A stretch of DNA of 64,000 nt from Desulfococcaceae bacterium (lineage in GTDB: Bacteria > Desulfobacterota > Desulfobacteria > Desulfobacterales > Desulfosalsimonadaceae). Positions 16,210 through 26,257 of the stretch are shown piece by piece. The first letter of the stretch is position 1. The number at the start of each line of letters is the position of its first letter. Under the pieces are notes generated by a model. The model had not been told where the DNA came from and searched no databases. It saw nothing but the letters and a program-made list of their open reading frames with translations. A program made the position numbers and the translations under genes. The stretch is from assembly GCA_030145385.1 (NCBI GenBank), contig JAQYVU010000005.1, forward strand, positions 24,840 to 88,839, in the 5' to 3' direction.

Positions 16210-17407
16210 GGCATATATCTGGATATGGCTGCCTGGTGAACATGAGCCGGTAATCTGTGGCAAGCTTCAATCCGAGATGAATATATGCAACTTTGTTTAT
16301 GGCCGCAGTTATTTGGAAAGGCAGAATGCCATCGCACTTGATCCTCGTGAACTGCCGTTACAAGACAGGGTTTTCTCTCCATCTTTTGGTGAAACGCACA
16401 GCGTTATCAGAGATGCGGCCCCTGATGCATGGGGACGCAGGGTTTTAACATATAAATCAGAAGGTCAGGCCCTTTCAGAACTTGATTACCTTCTTGCTGC
16501 AGGAAGGGACAGGATTGGCGCACTGGATGTCAGAACGGAATCATCAGGATACACAGTCACTCAACCCGACCAATCCGCATCAATAGAAGACCTGATGAAT
16601 GCTTCAGAAATGGTTGAAATAGGTGAGCCTTTGCCGGAATCTCTGGGGAACGCGCTTCTCCATGGCTCCAGCGTCGGCGGAGCCAGGCCTAAATCATTAC
16701 TCACTGATGCAGACCAAAAATGGATCGCCAAATTCTCATCCACCACTGATCATTATCCGGTAATAAAAAGCGAGTATGCCGCCATGTGGTTAGCCGGGAA
16801 ATGCGGCATTCAAATCCCGGATATTAAAATTGAAAAAATCCTGGGGAAAGATGTCCTGCTGGTGAAACGGTTTGACAGAGAAGGTATAAATAATCGATGG
16901 CACCGCCGTTTCATGATTAGCGGCCTGACAGCACTGCAGCTTCACGAGACAGAAGCGCCCCTGGCGTCCTATACTGAGCTGGCATCTTTTATACGCCGAT
17001 CCGGCGAACATTACCCGGCCGATACGAAGCAGCTTTTCAGGAGAATGATCTTTAATATCCTCATCGGCAACACCGATGATCACGCCCGCAATCATGCTTT
17101 TTTCTGGGACGGGAATCATTATACCCTGACGCCGGCCTATGATATATGCCCCATGCTACGCGCCGGTCAGACAGCAAATCAGGCAATGGTCGTCGGTGAG
17201 AATGGAAGGGAAAGCACCATCCGCAACGCCTTAAGTCTTTCACACCTTTTTAGTATAACAGTACCGGAAGCACAAACAGTCCAGGAAGAAATCGTTCAGA
17301 TCATTCAGGAAAGGTGGGATGAAGCCGCGGACTTTGCCGGTATGACAAAAAAGGAATCAGCCCTCCTTAAACGGTCAACAATCCTCTCTCCAGCCTGCTT
17401 TTATTGA
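16199..17407 (+). CDS. hipA: HipA-type serine/threonine kinase toxin
   Basis: This 402-residue protein contains the HipA N-terminal domain and the kinase core. GGARPKS (160-166) forms the ATP-binding loop, NTDDH (291-295) the catalytic loop, and AYDICP (313-318, Asp315) the metal-binding motif. LASYTELASFIRR and LFRRMIFNILIG are family-typical. HipA kinases phosphorylate aminoacyl-tRNA synthetases (GltX in E. coli) and cause growth arrest and persistence. All catalytic residues appear intact, so it should be active. It ends ten bases before the convergent regulator gene. Confidence 0.9.
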   Translation: MTSEAYIWIWLPGEHEPVICGKLQSEMNICNFVYGRSYLERQNAIALDPRELPLQDRVFSPSFGETHSVIRDAAPDAWGRRVLTYKSEGQALSELDYLLAAGRDRIGALDVRTESSGYTVTQPDQSASIEDLMNASEMVEIGEPLPESLGNALLHGSSVGGARPKSLLTDADQKWIAKFSSTTDHYPVIKSEYAAMWLAGKCGIQIPDIKIEKILGKDVLLVKRFDREGINNRWHRRFMISGLTALQLHETEAPLASYTELASFIRRSGEHYPADTKQLFRRMIFNILIGNTDDHARNHAFFWDGNHYTLTPAYDICPMLRAGQTANQAMVVGENGRESTIRNALSLSHLFSITVPEAQTVQEEIVQIIQERWDEAADFAGMTKKESALLKRSTILSPACFY

Positions 17408-17416
17408 TTCTAAGCT

Positions 17417-20400
17417 CTACCGATAAGTCAGAATCCCGAGATTTCTGGCGTTTTCAACTGCTTCACGCCGGTTTGCGGCGTTGAGTTTCTGGTAAACGTT
17501 TTGCAGGTGTTTTTTGACGGTTTCAGGAGAAATAAACAATTTTTCTGCGATCTCCTTGTTTTGAAGCCGCTTAGATAAAAGCTCCAAAATATCAATTTCT
17601 CGATTTGTCAGCGGTTCCACCAGCGGCTGGTCATCTGTTAATGCTCGCTGCAGTGGTTTTTCCTGATCTTCAAGAGCAGTCGCCGTATTGCCCTGGTTTT
17701 CCGTGCTGAAAATTGCAAACAATTCATTGATAAAGCGAACTTCGACTTGCTTCTGGGCAAGGTTTTCAAGCAGGGTGACAATTTGCGGGCCGGTTTCGAT
17801 AAACGGTTGTATAAATCCTGCCGGAGATGCCAGGGTCACTGCCTGTTCAATTAAATCAAGGGCGTTATTCTCCGCTTTTTGTTTTTGGGAAATTAAGGCC
17901 AGCAAAATAAGAATCTCAATCTGGTGACAGACATTATGATGTGACTGGTTCAGCTTTAAATATTGCTCAAGTTTTTCCCCTGCCGCCAGCAGGTTTGATG
18001 AAGAACCTTCAAATAACAGTGCCCTGCAATAGGTTACTGCGGGAATTTCATTCCACCAGGCCATTACCTCCGCATCCGGGAGTGAGTTGTTTTTTAACCA
18101 GTGACGGACAGTTTTTGAATTTTCCTGCATAATGGCCAATCGCGTTTGGCATGCGTCGGCAAGCAAATGATACCCCGGACCTTTGAATGATGCGACAAAC
18201 TCATAAAGAAAACGCATTTCAGCATTTGCATTTTCCGATTGACCTTTTAACTGCCAGGCAAATGAAAGCCCGGCGATCGCATCAATAGCAGCCCGTGTAT
18301 GCAAAATATACCTGTCTTTTTTCACCTGCTGAAAACAATCGATGGATTCATCGATTTCATTGCGATAAAAATGAATCAGGCCTTTTAAATAAATGCCCCA
18401 TATACCGGCATATGAATAATCGTTGCCAATGGCGACATCCATTAACTGATTATTGACCTGCACGGCATCATCAAGTTCTCCTGAAATAATATACATATAT
18501 ACCAAAGACACGAGAATACGTGTCTTTCTTAATGAATGTATCGATTGATTATCATTAAGCAGGTCATTGAGTCTCCGGACCGCTTTTTCTTGCTGCCCCT
18601 GCATCTGGGAGGCCAGCCCGAACACCAGTTCCGCTTGTCCCCGGATTTCATGATGGGATTCCGGAATTTTATTTAAGGCACTTTGCAGGTGTTGAAAGCT
18701 GGGTTCACCGTTGCCTGAAAAATAATTACAATAGCCGCGAAAAAAATCGACCTCCCCGATCAGTGCATCATCTTCCGGACCCATCGATATTAAAGATTCA
18801 ACCGTATCCATTAGCGGCAGAATTTCGAAAAATTTAAATTGATGATAAAGAACCCAGGCTTGGGCCATCAACAGTTGAGGGCGTTGTCGGACAACCGGAT
18901 CGGGAAGCAATGCCAGCCAGTTCCTAAGGACAAACCATTTGTCTGCATCATGAAGCGATTGCCGGTTTTTTTCTATATAAACGGCTGCATCGTCAGTATC
19001 TCCGGACTTAACAGCATGATCAATCGCTTCTTCTATCTGGTTATTTTCAAAAAACCATTGGCTTGCCCGGGAATGAAGTTTGGCAATGTCAATTTCTGTA
19101 TAGTAACGCTTTAACTGGTTTTGGAGCAAATGCTGAAACAGATGATGATACCGGAACCAGTAATTCTCTGTATCCAGATAAATAATGAAAATATTTTCTT
19201 TTTTTAAAAAATCAATAAAACGCCATCCGTCAAATTCGGGATTGACCGGCGGATCTTCTTTGACTACCAGCGCGTCACACAAGGGTGCAGAAAATTTGCC
19301 AAGAATGGATGAAGCCAGCAGATATTCCCTGATTTCCGGAGTTTGACTGATCAAAACCTCATTAAACAGATATTCAGTGATATATTGAATGCCGCCGGTC
19401 AGTTCCGGCAAAAGACTTTCATATTCTCCTCTCTGACGGATACTGAGCACAGCCAGCCGTAAACCGGTAATCCACCCTTCTGTTTTATCCGCCCATTGTC
19501 CGGCAATTAAGGAGTCAATCGGCTTGCCAAGCTCCTGTTCAAGAAATCGAGATGTTTCCGCTATGCTAAAGCGCAAATCACGGACACGAATTTCATTCAT
19601 TTGATTATTTGCGCGAAGTTTTGACAGGGGCAAAAAGGGATCACGACGGCCACAGACAACAAGGTGCAAAGTGAGAGCCGGATGACGGATCAGGCTGGCA
19701 ATTAATTCATAAACCGAGGGGTCATGAATTAAATGAATGTCATCTAAAACCAGTATATATTTATCTTTTATGGCATGCAGTTCGTTTAAAAGGCTTTGGG
19801 TCAGGACATCCAGCGACGGCAAATCCGGTGCATTGCATAGACGGAAGGTTTCAGAAACCGCCGCAGGAAATATGGTTCGGACAGCCTCCAAAAAATGGAT
19901 AAGAAAAACCTGTAAATCATTATCTTTTTCATCAATTGAAAACCAGGCTGAAGGCCTGTCGAAAGATTCCAAACAGCTGCCGATCAGGACACTTTTCCCA
20001 TAACCGGCCGGCGCGGAAACCAATGTCAGCGGAAGATCACAATGCTGCTCAAGCTGATTTATCAGAACGGTCCGGGCAATATACCCCGCAGGTAAAATCG
20101 GTCGCACCAGTTTTGTTTTCATCACCGTAACAGGAGACAGGTTTTTTCCTAAGTCAGTGGCCGGTTCTCCATAAAAAATAATACTTTTTGCTTTCTCAAA
20201 CAGATCAGCTTCATTTTCGACGCCCAGTTTTTCCATCACTGAAAAACTCATTTCATCAAAGGCTTCTAAATTGACGCCCAGGGTATCCATGATCTGCTGG
20301 GAGGGTTTTTCGCCAGCGATTAATTGCAGATATGTCTTCTCCTTTTTAGATAATGGCTCCGCTCCTGCGTTTTCTGAGGTTTTCCCGGTTGCTTTGTGAT

Positions 20401-20812
20401 ATTGAGAAACCAGGACACCCGTGATCTCATCAGACAGATACATATCACCGGCAATAACCTTCTTCACTCCATTGAGCAGTTCTTCAGGGACGCTCTCTTT
20501 TAATATATATCCCACGGCACCGGCCCGTAGCATGTTTTCGACAAATCGTTTGCCGGAATGGATTGAAAGCGCTACCACCTTTGTACTTGGAAATTCCTCA
20601 AGGATTTGACGGGTGGTTTCAATGCCGTTTAAATTCGGCATGGTAATATCCATGACAACCACTTCCGGTTGTTTTTCACGCACCAGCTCAATCGCCACCT
20701 GTCCGTCTCCGGCTTCTCCCACAACTTTCAGCATTTTTTCCTGTTCCAGCAGCAGCTTAAGTCCTTTGCGAAAAACCGGGTGATCGTCGACCAAAAGAAT
20801 TTTGCTTTTCAT
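17417..20812 (-). CDS. Response regulator fused to a MalT-type ATPase/LuxR activator
   Basis: This 1131-residue protein starts at the ATG at 20812 (AAGG upstream; a TTG two codons earlier is less likely). Residues 3-122 are a NarL-type receiver with acidic pair DD and phosphoacceptor Asp55 in VVVMDITMP. Residues about 150-215 look like a degenerate NarL/LuxR helix-turn-helix (LSKKEKTYLQLIAGEKPSQQ). From about 235 it is MalT-like: Walker A SAPAGYGKS, Walker B ILVLDDIH, then a long TPR-like helical array. A complete LuxR HTH follows at about 1065-1128 (LTNREIDILELLSKRLQNKE). It follows the five-domain kinase gene by 105 bases and is very likely its partner. Confidence 0.9.
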   Translation of the reverse strand: MKSKILLVDDHPVFRKGLKLLLEQEKMLKVVGEAGDGQVAIELVREKQPEVVVMDITMPNLNGIETTRQILEEFPSTKVVALSIHSGKRFVENMLRAGAVGYILKESVPEELLNGVKKVIAGDMYLSDEITGVLVSQYHKATGKTSENAGAEPLSKKEKTYLQLIAGEKPSQQIMDTLGVNLEAFDEMSFSVMEKLGVENEADLFEKAKSIIFYGEPATDLGKNLSPVTVMKTKLVRPILPAGYIARTVLINQLEQHCDLPLTLVSAPAGYGKSVLIGSCLESFDRPSAWFSIDEKDNDLQVFLIHFLEAVRTIFPAAVSETFRLCNAPDLPSLDVLTQSLLNELHAIKDKYILVLDDIHLIHDPSVYELIASLIRHPALTLHLVVCGRRDPFLPLSKLRANNQMNEIRVRDLRFSIAETSRFLEQELGKPIDSLIAGQWADKTEGWITGLRLAVLSIRQRGEYESLLPELTGGIQYITEYLFNEVLISQTPEIREYLLASSILGKFSAPLCDALVVKEDPPVNPEFDGWRFIDFLKKENIFIIYLDTENYWFRYHHLFQHLLQNQLKRYYTEIDIAKLHSRASQWFFENNQIEEAIDHAVKSGDTDDAAVYIEKNRQSLHDADKWFVLRNWLALLPDPVVRQRPQLLMAQAWVLYHQFKFFEILPLMDTVESLISMGPEDDALIGEVDFFRGYCNYFSGNGEPSFQHLQSALNKIPESHHEIRGQAELVFGLASQMQGQQEKAVRRLNDLLNDNQSIHSLRKTRILVSLVYMYIISGELDDAVQVNNQLMDVAIGNDYSYAGIWGIYLKGLIHFYRNEIDESIDCFQQVKKDRYILHTRAAIDAIAGLSFAWQLKGQSENANAEMRFLYEFVASFKGPGYHLLADACQTRLAIMQENSKTVRHWLKNNSLPDAEVMAWWNEIPAVTYCRALLFEGSSSNLLAAGEKLEQYLKLNQSHHNVCHQIEILILLALISQKQKAENNALDLIEQAVTLASPAGFIQPFIETGPQIVTLLENLAQKQVEVRFINELFAIFSTENQGNTATALEDQEKPLQRALTDDQPLVEPLTNREIDILELLSKRLQNKEIAEKLFISPETVKKHLQNVYQKLNAANRREAVENARNLGILTYR

Positions 20813-20844
20813 AAACAAAGCCTTATTTAGGTTTTAAAGGCTGA

Positions 20845-20900
20845 ACATCGAACATCAAATCAGGTGTCAGTGTTCAGGGTTCGGGTTTCAAGGGAGAAAG
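20845..20900. repeat. Short CAGGTGTCAG / AACATCGAACATC repeat between kinase and regulator
   Basis: AACATCGAACATC followed by CAGGTGTCAGTGTTCAGGG and CGGGTTTCA combines words of both dispersed repeat families. It occupies most of the 105-base gap between the two signalling genes; no separate promoter is obvious. Confidence 0.45.
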
Positions 20901-20917
20901 GATGAACAGCCTTTATC

Positions 20918-23900
20918 TTACCGTCTCGGCACCATCAGAACAGCTGTCGTTCCCTTCCCCGGTTCAGACGAAATTTCAAAAGAACCACCCAGGTCATTCA
21001 TGCGTTCTTCGATGCTGAACAAACCAAAGCTATTTTCCTTATATGATTGTTCGACGGCCTCGGCTATATCATATCCAATCCCGTCATCTGTCACCATTAC
21101 TTTCAGGTCTTTTTCAGTAAATTCAAACACCACCTTCAACTGGCTGGCCTTTGCATGTTTAACCACATTGGTTAAGAGTTCGCGTATGTTCCGGAATAAC
21201 AAGGCTCTTAAGTCATCATCCAGGCGTTTCTTTTCCCCTTTAACAATCAGCTCGGTTTTAATACCATGCCGTTTTTCAATTTCTTCTTCCAGCCAGTCGG
21301 CAATGGCGTCGGTCAAACCGATTTCATTCATCAGCGGGGAACTGAGCTCAAACACCAGGTGCCGGGTATCCTGGATCGACGCCTTTAGCGTTTCAGATAT
21401 TTCATTTAGAATTTCAAGACTATCCAAATCTTTGATCTTTTTTTGCACAACCGAAATCTGCATCCGGGATAAAGCAAGCGACTGTCCCACAGAATCATGA
21501 AGGTCGGCAGCGATCCGGCGACGTTCTCTTTCTTCTGCCACTGTGAGCTGAGACACCAGTGCTTTAAGTCTTTGCTGATAATTATAAAGCTTTTGTTCTG
21601 ACTGTTTTTGTTCCGTGATATCCAGGCCAAAGGATATTGTGCCCACAGAAGCGCCATCTTCCATAATTTCACTGTTTACCCATGAAATAAATCGTTCGTC
21701 TCCTTTTTTTGTAAGAATCGGGTTGTCAAAACGCTTTGGCAAACCGCCGGCAAGCAGCCGGTTGAATTCCGCATGCACTTGCGGGTATTTTTCAATGGGT
21801 GTGAATAATTCAAACCAATTTTCTCCTTCAATTTCGGAAAGTTTGTAACCGGAAATTTTTTCAGCCGCGGGATTAAAATGGGTCACCTGTCCCTTTTTAT
21901 CCAGACCGATAATCATCACATTGGCTGTCTGAATCAAGTGATCGGTAAAGGAATGCATTTGTCTGATTTTTTCCTGGTCCAGCATTCGTTTGGTGATGTC
22001 CTGAGTAGTACCGAGCATCCTCACAGGTTCACCCTTATCATTACACTCAACTTTGCCAACGGCATAAATGTGTCGGATAGAACCATCGGGGCGAATAATA
22101 CGATATTGATAAGGATCCCCCCCCTTGTTTTTTAACCACTCGCTGGCATGATTATTGTGATAATCGCGATCCTCAGGATGGATCATTTCCATTAGACTGT
22201 CATAAGTCAGTGTTGTATCGGGTTCAACGCCATAAATCCGATACAGCTCGTCAGACCAGGTAATCTTGTCAGCCATTATGTCCCATGACCAATCCCCGAC
22301 ATGTGCCAATTTCTGAGCATTGACTAAATTTTCTTTGCTTTCCGAAAGCTCGAAAGTCCGCGCCTTGACCTTCCGGTTCAGCGTTAAGTTCCAGCCGGCA
22401 AATAATAATAATACAAACAGAACACTGCCGGAAACAATAAGACCCCACTTGAAAATATCAGCACGTCGGATGCCGTGTTCAATCCTGACCGTCTGCCACC
22501 TATTTATGATGGCTGCCTTTTCATCGGCGGTAATAGCTTCAAGCGCCTTGTCAAGGATATTTCGCAACTCAGGCCAGTCGCTCCTTATCCCCATGGCAAG
22601 GGGGTGGTCAGGTAGGCCACTCGGACAGGCCGCTTTGAGGTTCTTTAACCCAAATTTGTTAATCAAAAAAGGAATGGAGATCATATCACCCAGGAAAGCA
22701 TCCACCGTTCCCTTGGAGACAGCCCTCAGCGCCTCCTCAACAGTGTCGACAACCAAAAGGTCTATTTTTGGATTATTTTCAGAAAGATGAGCATGAATGA
22801 CATAATTCCTTATTACCGCTACTTTTTTGCCGAATAGATTTTCAAGCGAGGAAAAAAATGGCGCGTCATTCCGAGTAAAAATAAACATGGACGAATTCAT
22901 ATAGGGTTCTGTAAACAGCATGACCTTTTCCCGTTCGGGAGTCGGCCTTATTGACGGCAAAAGACCGGGCCCTGTGCGGTTTTTAAACCCTTCCAATTCG
23001 TCAGCCCACTTATAAAGTTTGTTCTCATGTTGGAATTTGATCCCGGTAATCTCCGAGATTCTTTTGAGATAATCCAAGATAATTCCAACCACCTTGCCAT
23101 CTTCCAGATAACAGTATGGCGCGTGATCTGAGAAAGTAACACGAATAGTGTGATGTTGAGCCAGCCAGGCCTGTTCTTCGGGGGTAAGCTCAATAATTTT
23201 TCTTTGTCTTGGAGGGCTCAAACCATACCATTTTTCCCGTAAAGTGTTTTTTCCACTTTCGCCAATATAAGATAACGCTTTATTAACGATTGATACGAGC
23301 TCGGGCCAATCATTTCGTATGGAGTAGACAAGATCAATCCTGTTTTCGTTGAAAACATGGACCATTTTGATACTCTCTTTGTATATTTTGCTTAGTTGCG
23401 AGTATTTGGTTGTACCTATCACAGCAGCATCGGCCTTTCCTTCAACAACAAACTTAAAGGCCTCATCTTGAGATTCCACGTCAACAATCTGAACGCCCTT
23501 TAATTTTCCTATAAGTTTGTGGACCCAAAGATTTCCTTTTTCAACGGTGAGCTTTTTTCCTGTCAGATCAGATAGTTTTTTGATTGAGTCACCCTGGACA
23601 TGCGAAACCGCAAGTCCATAATATTGACTGATGTATGATTCTGTGAAACTGAAGAATTCCGCCCTTTCATTAATGGCAGCGGACTGCGCCAGGCCGTCAA
23701 TCTCTTTCTTCTTTGCCTCCTCCACAAGTTCGTGCCAACGACCATGAACCAATGATATATTAGCACCGGTGATCTCGTTGATTCTATCAATTAAATCCGG
23801 ATCAAATCCTTCAATGCTCCCGTCTGATTTCACAAAAACAGCTGGCTCCCACTGGCTGTCAATTCCTAAACGTATCGTTGGATGCAATGATAGCCAGGCA

Positions 23901-26257
23901 ATTTCATCACCTGTTAACTCTAAGCTTCTTGCCCTTACCGGAATTGACACCCAGCGTGACACAATGGCCTCAATCTCTTCTTTGGAAAAACTCGCCATTC
24001 CTTTATCAATAATAGCAGAAAATTCAGGCCAGTCAGAACGGGTGGCCATGACCGAATTCAGCGGTTCATGATAAAAAACATATTGCAGAGCTAAATTTGG
24101 AAGTTGATATTTGTTGATAAGATATAAGCTTAAGGTCGCACCGAGAAAAAATTCAGCCTGCCCGTTTTCAAGAAGTCGCAAGCCTTCTTCCGTGTCTTTT
24201 ACTTTCAGTATCGTTGCATTTTTTCCTTGTTGCGCCATAATTTGCTCAGAAAAAAAGACTTTATCGATAATTGCCACCTTTTTACCGTCAAAATCAGAGG
24301 GATGATTGAAAAAAATATCCTTGCGTGCGAAAACAGCAGGATAGCTGGGAATATAACTTCCGGTTTTCAATAACCCCAACTTGTCCGCATACCCGGGATG
24401 AAGGCTTAAGATGCCGTCGATCTCTTTCCCCAGCATCTTCTCTATCACTTGAGGAATGGGGTCGATTTGAAGGCGGATCCCTGTGCCAAGGCGGCTGTTC
24501 AGTTCTTCCAAAATATCGACCATGATGCCGCGATAACTGCCATCCGGACTAACAATGACCTCTGGCTCAAAAACATCGGTATAACCGAGTGTGATGTCCG
24601 GATGCGCCTTGAGCCAGGCTTTTTCAGCATCAGTTAAGGTGATTCTTTTCGCTGAAGATCTGAAAAATTGTTTGTCTTGATCCAATACCCAGCGTTGTTC
24701 AATTTCTAACAACTCCTTGTCTGTTATGGCCTCAAACCCCTTCTCGACAAGAGAATGCAGTTGCGTATCATCTTTCAGCACACCGGCATAGAGTTTCTGT
24801 CTGAGATGAATAGATTCTGTTGAATTGAACAGCCCTGATAATCCGAGGCGATTAATCATGGCTGTTCCACTTAAATATTCAACGAGACACCCATCTATAT
24901 CACCACTCAACGTAGCCCGGAGCATTTTCTCCATGCCCTCAAAAGTGATCACATCCACCGTCGGATGTTTTATTCGCAGATGTTCCTCATAATAGGAGTC
25001 TTTGATCGCACCGATTTCCTTTTTTATATAACGACCATCCTTATACGGCGCTTCTTTCCTGGTAGAATAAAAAATGTGTGAACCTGTCTCGTAAAAAGGC
25101 TGGGAATAATCGATCCAGGCTGCACGGGAATCGCTATAAAAGAGTCCGGAATGAATTTTTGCAGTACCTTTTTTCAGATTGCTTAAAGAATTGCTCCAAT
25201 TGCTGGTAAGAAATGCTATTTTTTTACCGGTTTTTTCTGCCCACAGGTTCCATATGTCCACAAAAAGACCGGCGGGCTGACCTTCAGCATTTACAAAAGA
25301 GTAAGGGGCAAAATCATTGTACATGGAAATAAATAAGGTATCATCGGTTTTTACAGTTGATATCGTCAGCCATTTCCGTTCCAACCCTGCGCGTTCTTCC
25401 GGAGTGATCAGGGCCATTCCTTGTTTAAGCGCGTTGACAAGATCCTTGTCTCCTTCCCGGGCAGCTATCCAGAAGTTGTTCGGATATATGGCGGTTTCCG
25501 GGATGTAAGAAAACTTGTCAACCAGACCTTTCTCTTTCAATCGATATAATGACGCGTGCAGTTCATCGATAAAAACATAGATCTCCCCTTTTTCCGCAGC
25601 ATCCACCATCTGGGGAAACTCAACGTAAGAAACCATAGAGGCTTGGGGCAGGTTTTCCCGAATATAGCCCACATAATACCCCCCCTGGACAACACCCACC
25701 CTGTACCCGGTTAAATCGTCGGGTTCATGAATATTAATTATATTTTTATGATAAAAAATAGTCCCTTGCGTCGCCGCAACATTCGCAGCGAAATCCAGAT
25801 AGGTGTCCCGTTCCTCAGTATAGTTTAACGACGCATGGATATCCGCCTGATCATCACGCATTGTCTGAAGCGTTTCACCCCATACAGCGCTTTTAAATTC
25901 AATGGGAATCCCAGTTTTTTTTGACCATAACCGTAGAAGATCAATAGAAAAACCCTGTGCTTCTCCCTTTTCATCCTCAAAGGTATAAGGCGCCATTACC
26001 ACCGCATAGACAATGCGGATGGGCTTGGTTCGGTTTTGTATAAATTCAGCGGTCCGGGACTTTGATTCCTCAACAAATAGAGAGGATTCTAAATTCTTAG
26101 AAATGATTTTTGGATTAATTATTATAGGATCAGAAAAGATGATATGATCAGAAGGATTAGTACTTTCTTTTGCCGACAAAGACATTGGCAGGAAACAGCA
26201 GATAAGAAATAATAAAAAAAATATTTTTAAACCAAAGCGCACCATTTTTTCATTCAT
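20918..26257 (-). CDS. NarX-type sensor histidine kinase with five tandem periplasmic binding-protein domains
   Basis: This 1779-residue protein has a signal peptide (1-29) and five type 3 solute-binding (Venus-flytrap) domains at about 79-300, 305-525, 540-772, 780-1012 and 1022-1255. Domains 3-5 each open with a LTxxExAWLxxHxxIxxG-like linker. A membrane helix follows at about 1271-1293, then two PAS domains (about 1305-1420 and 1435-1550). The HisKA_3 dimerisation segment ERERRRIAADLHDSVGQSL has phosphoacceptor His1587, and the HATPase_c domain has GIGYDI and FGLFSIEERM. There is no receiver or HPt domain, unlike BvgS. The regulator gene follows in the same direction. Confidence 0.92.
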   Translation of the reverse strand: MNEKMVRFGLKIFFLLFLICCFLPMSLSAKESTNPSDHIIFSDPIIINPKIISKNLESSLFVEESKSRTAEFIQNRTKPIRIVYAVVMAPYTFEDEKGEAQGFSIDLLRLWSKKTGIPIEFKSAVWGETLQTMRDDQADIHASLNYTEERDTYLDFAANVAATQGTIFYHKNIINIHEPDDLTGYRVGVVQGGYYVGYIRENLPQASMVSYVEFPQMVDAAEKGEIYVFIDELHASLYRLKEKGLVDKFSYIPETAIYPNNFWIAAREGDKDLVNALKQGMALITPEERAGLERKWLTISTVKTDDTLFISMYNDFAPYSFVNAEGQPAGLFVDIWNLWAEKTGKKIAFLTSNWSNSLSNLKKGTAKIHSGLFYSDSRAAWIDYSQPFYETGSHIFYSTRKEAPYKDGRYIKKEIGAIKDSYYEEHLRIKHPTVDVITFEGMEKMLRATLSGDIDGCLVEYLSGTAMINRLGLSGLFNSTESIHLRQKLYAGVLKDDTQLHSLVEKGFEAITDKELLEIEQRWVLDQDKQFFRSSAKRITLTDAEKAWLKAHPDITLGYTDVFEPEVIVSPDGSYRGIMVDILEELNSRLGTGIRLQIDPIPQVIEKMLGKEIDGILSLHPGYADKLGLLKTGSYIPSYPAVFARKDIFFNHPSDFDGKKVAIIDKVFFSEQIMAQQGKNATILKVKDTEEGLRLLENGQAEFFLGATLSLYLINKYQLPNLALQYVFYHEPLNSVMATRSDWPEFSAIIDKGMASFSKEEIEAIVSRWVSIPVRARSLELTGDEIAWLSLHPTIRLGIDSQWEPAVFVKSDGSIEGFDPDLIDRINEITGANISLVHGRWHELVEEAKKKEIDGLAQSAAINERAEFFSFTESYISQYYGLAVSHVQGDSIKKLSDLTGKKLTVEKGNLWVHKLIGKLKGVQIVDVESQDEAFKFVVEGKADAAVIGTTKYSQLSKIYKESIKMVHVFNENRIDLVYSIRNDWPELVSIVNKALSYIGESGKNTLREKWYGLSPPRQRKIIELTPEEQAWLAQHHTIRVTFSDHAPYCYLEDGKVVGIILDYLKRISEITGIKFQHENKLYKWADELEGFKNRTGPGLLPSIRPTPEREKVMLFTEPYMNSSMFIFTRNDAPFFSSLENLFGKKVAVIRNYVIHAHLSENNPKIDLLVVDTVEEALRAVSKGTVDAFLGDMISIPFLINKFGLKNLKAACPSGLPDHPLAMGIRSDWPELRNILDKALEAITADEKAAIINRWQTVRIEHGIRRADIFKWGLIVSGSVLFVLLLFAGWNLTLNRKVKARTFELSESKENLVNAQKLAHVGDWSWDIMADKITWSDELYRIYGVEPDTTLTYDSLMEMIHPEDRDYHNNHASEWLKNKGGDPYQYRIIRPDGSIRHIYAVGKVECNDKGEPVRMLGTTQDITKRMLDQEKIRQMHSFTDHLIQTANVMIIGLDKKGQVTHFNPAAEKISGYKLSEIEGENWFELFTPIEKYPQVHAEFNRLLAGGLPKRFDNPILTKKGDERFISWVNSEIMEDGASVGTISFGLDITEQKQSEQKLYNYQQRLKALVSQLTVAEERERRRIAADLHDSVGQSLALSRMQISVVQKKIKDLDSLEILNEISETLKASIQDTRHLVFELSSPLMNEIGLTDAIADWLEEEIEKRHGIKTELIVKGEKKRLDDDLRALLFRNIRELLTNVVKHAKASQLKVVFEFTEKDLKVMVTDDGIGYDIAEAVEQSYKENSFGLFSIEERMNDLGGSFEISSEPGKGTTAVLMVPRR

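Noticed and set aside
20918..26257. BvgS-type phosphorelay kinase
   Set aside because: The kinase core is HisKA_3/NarX type and lacks receiver and HPt domains.
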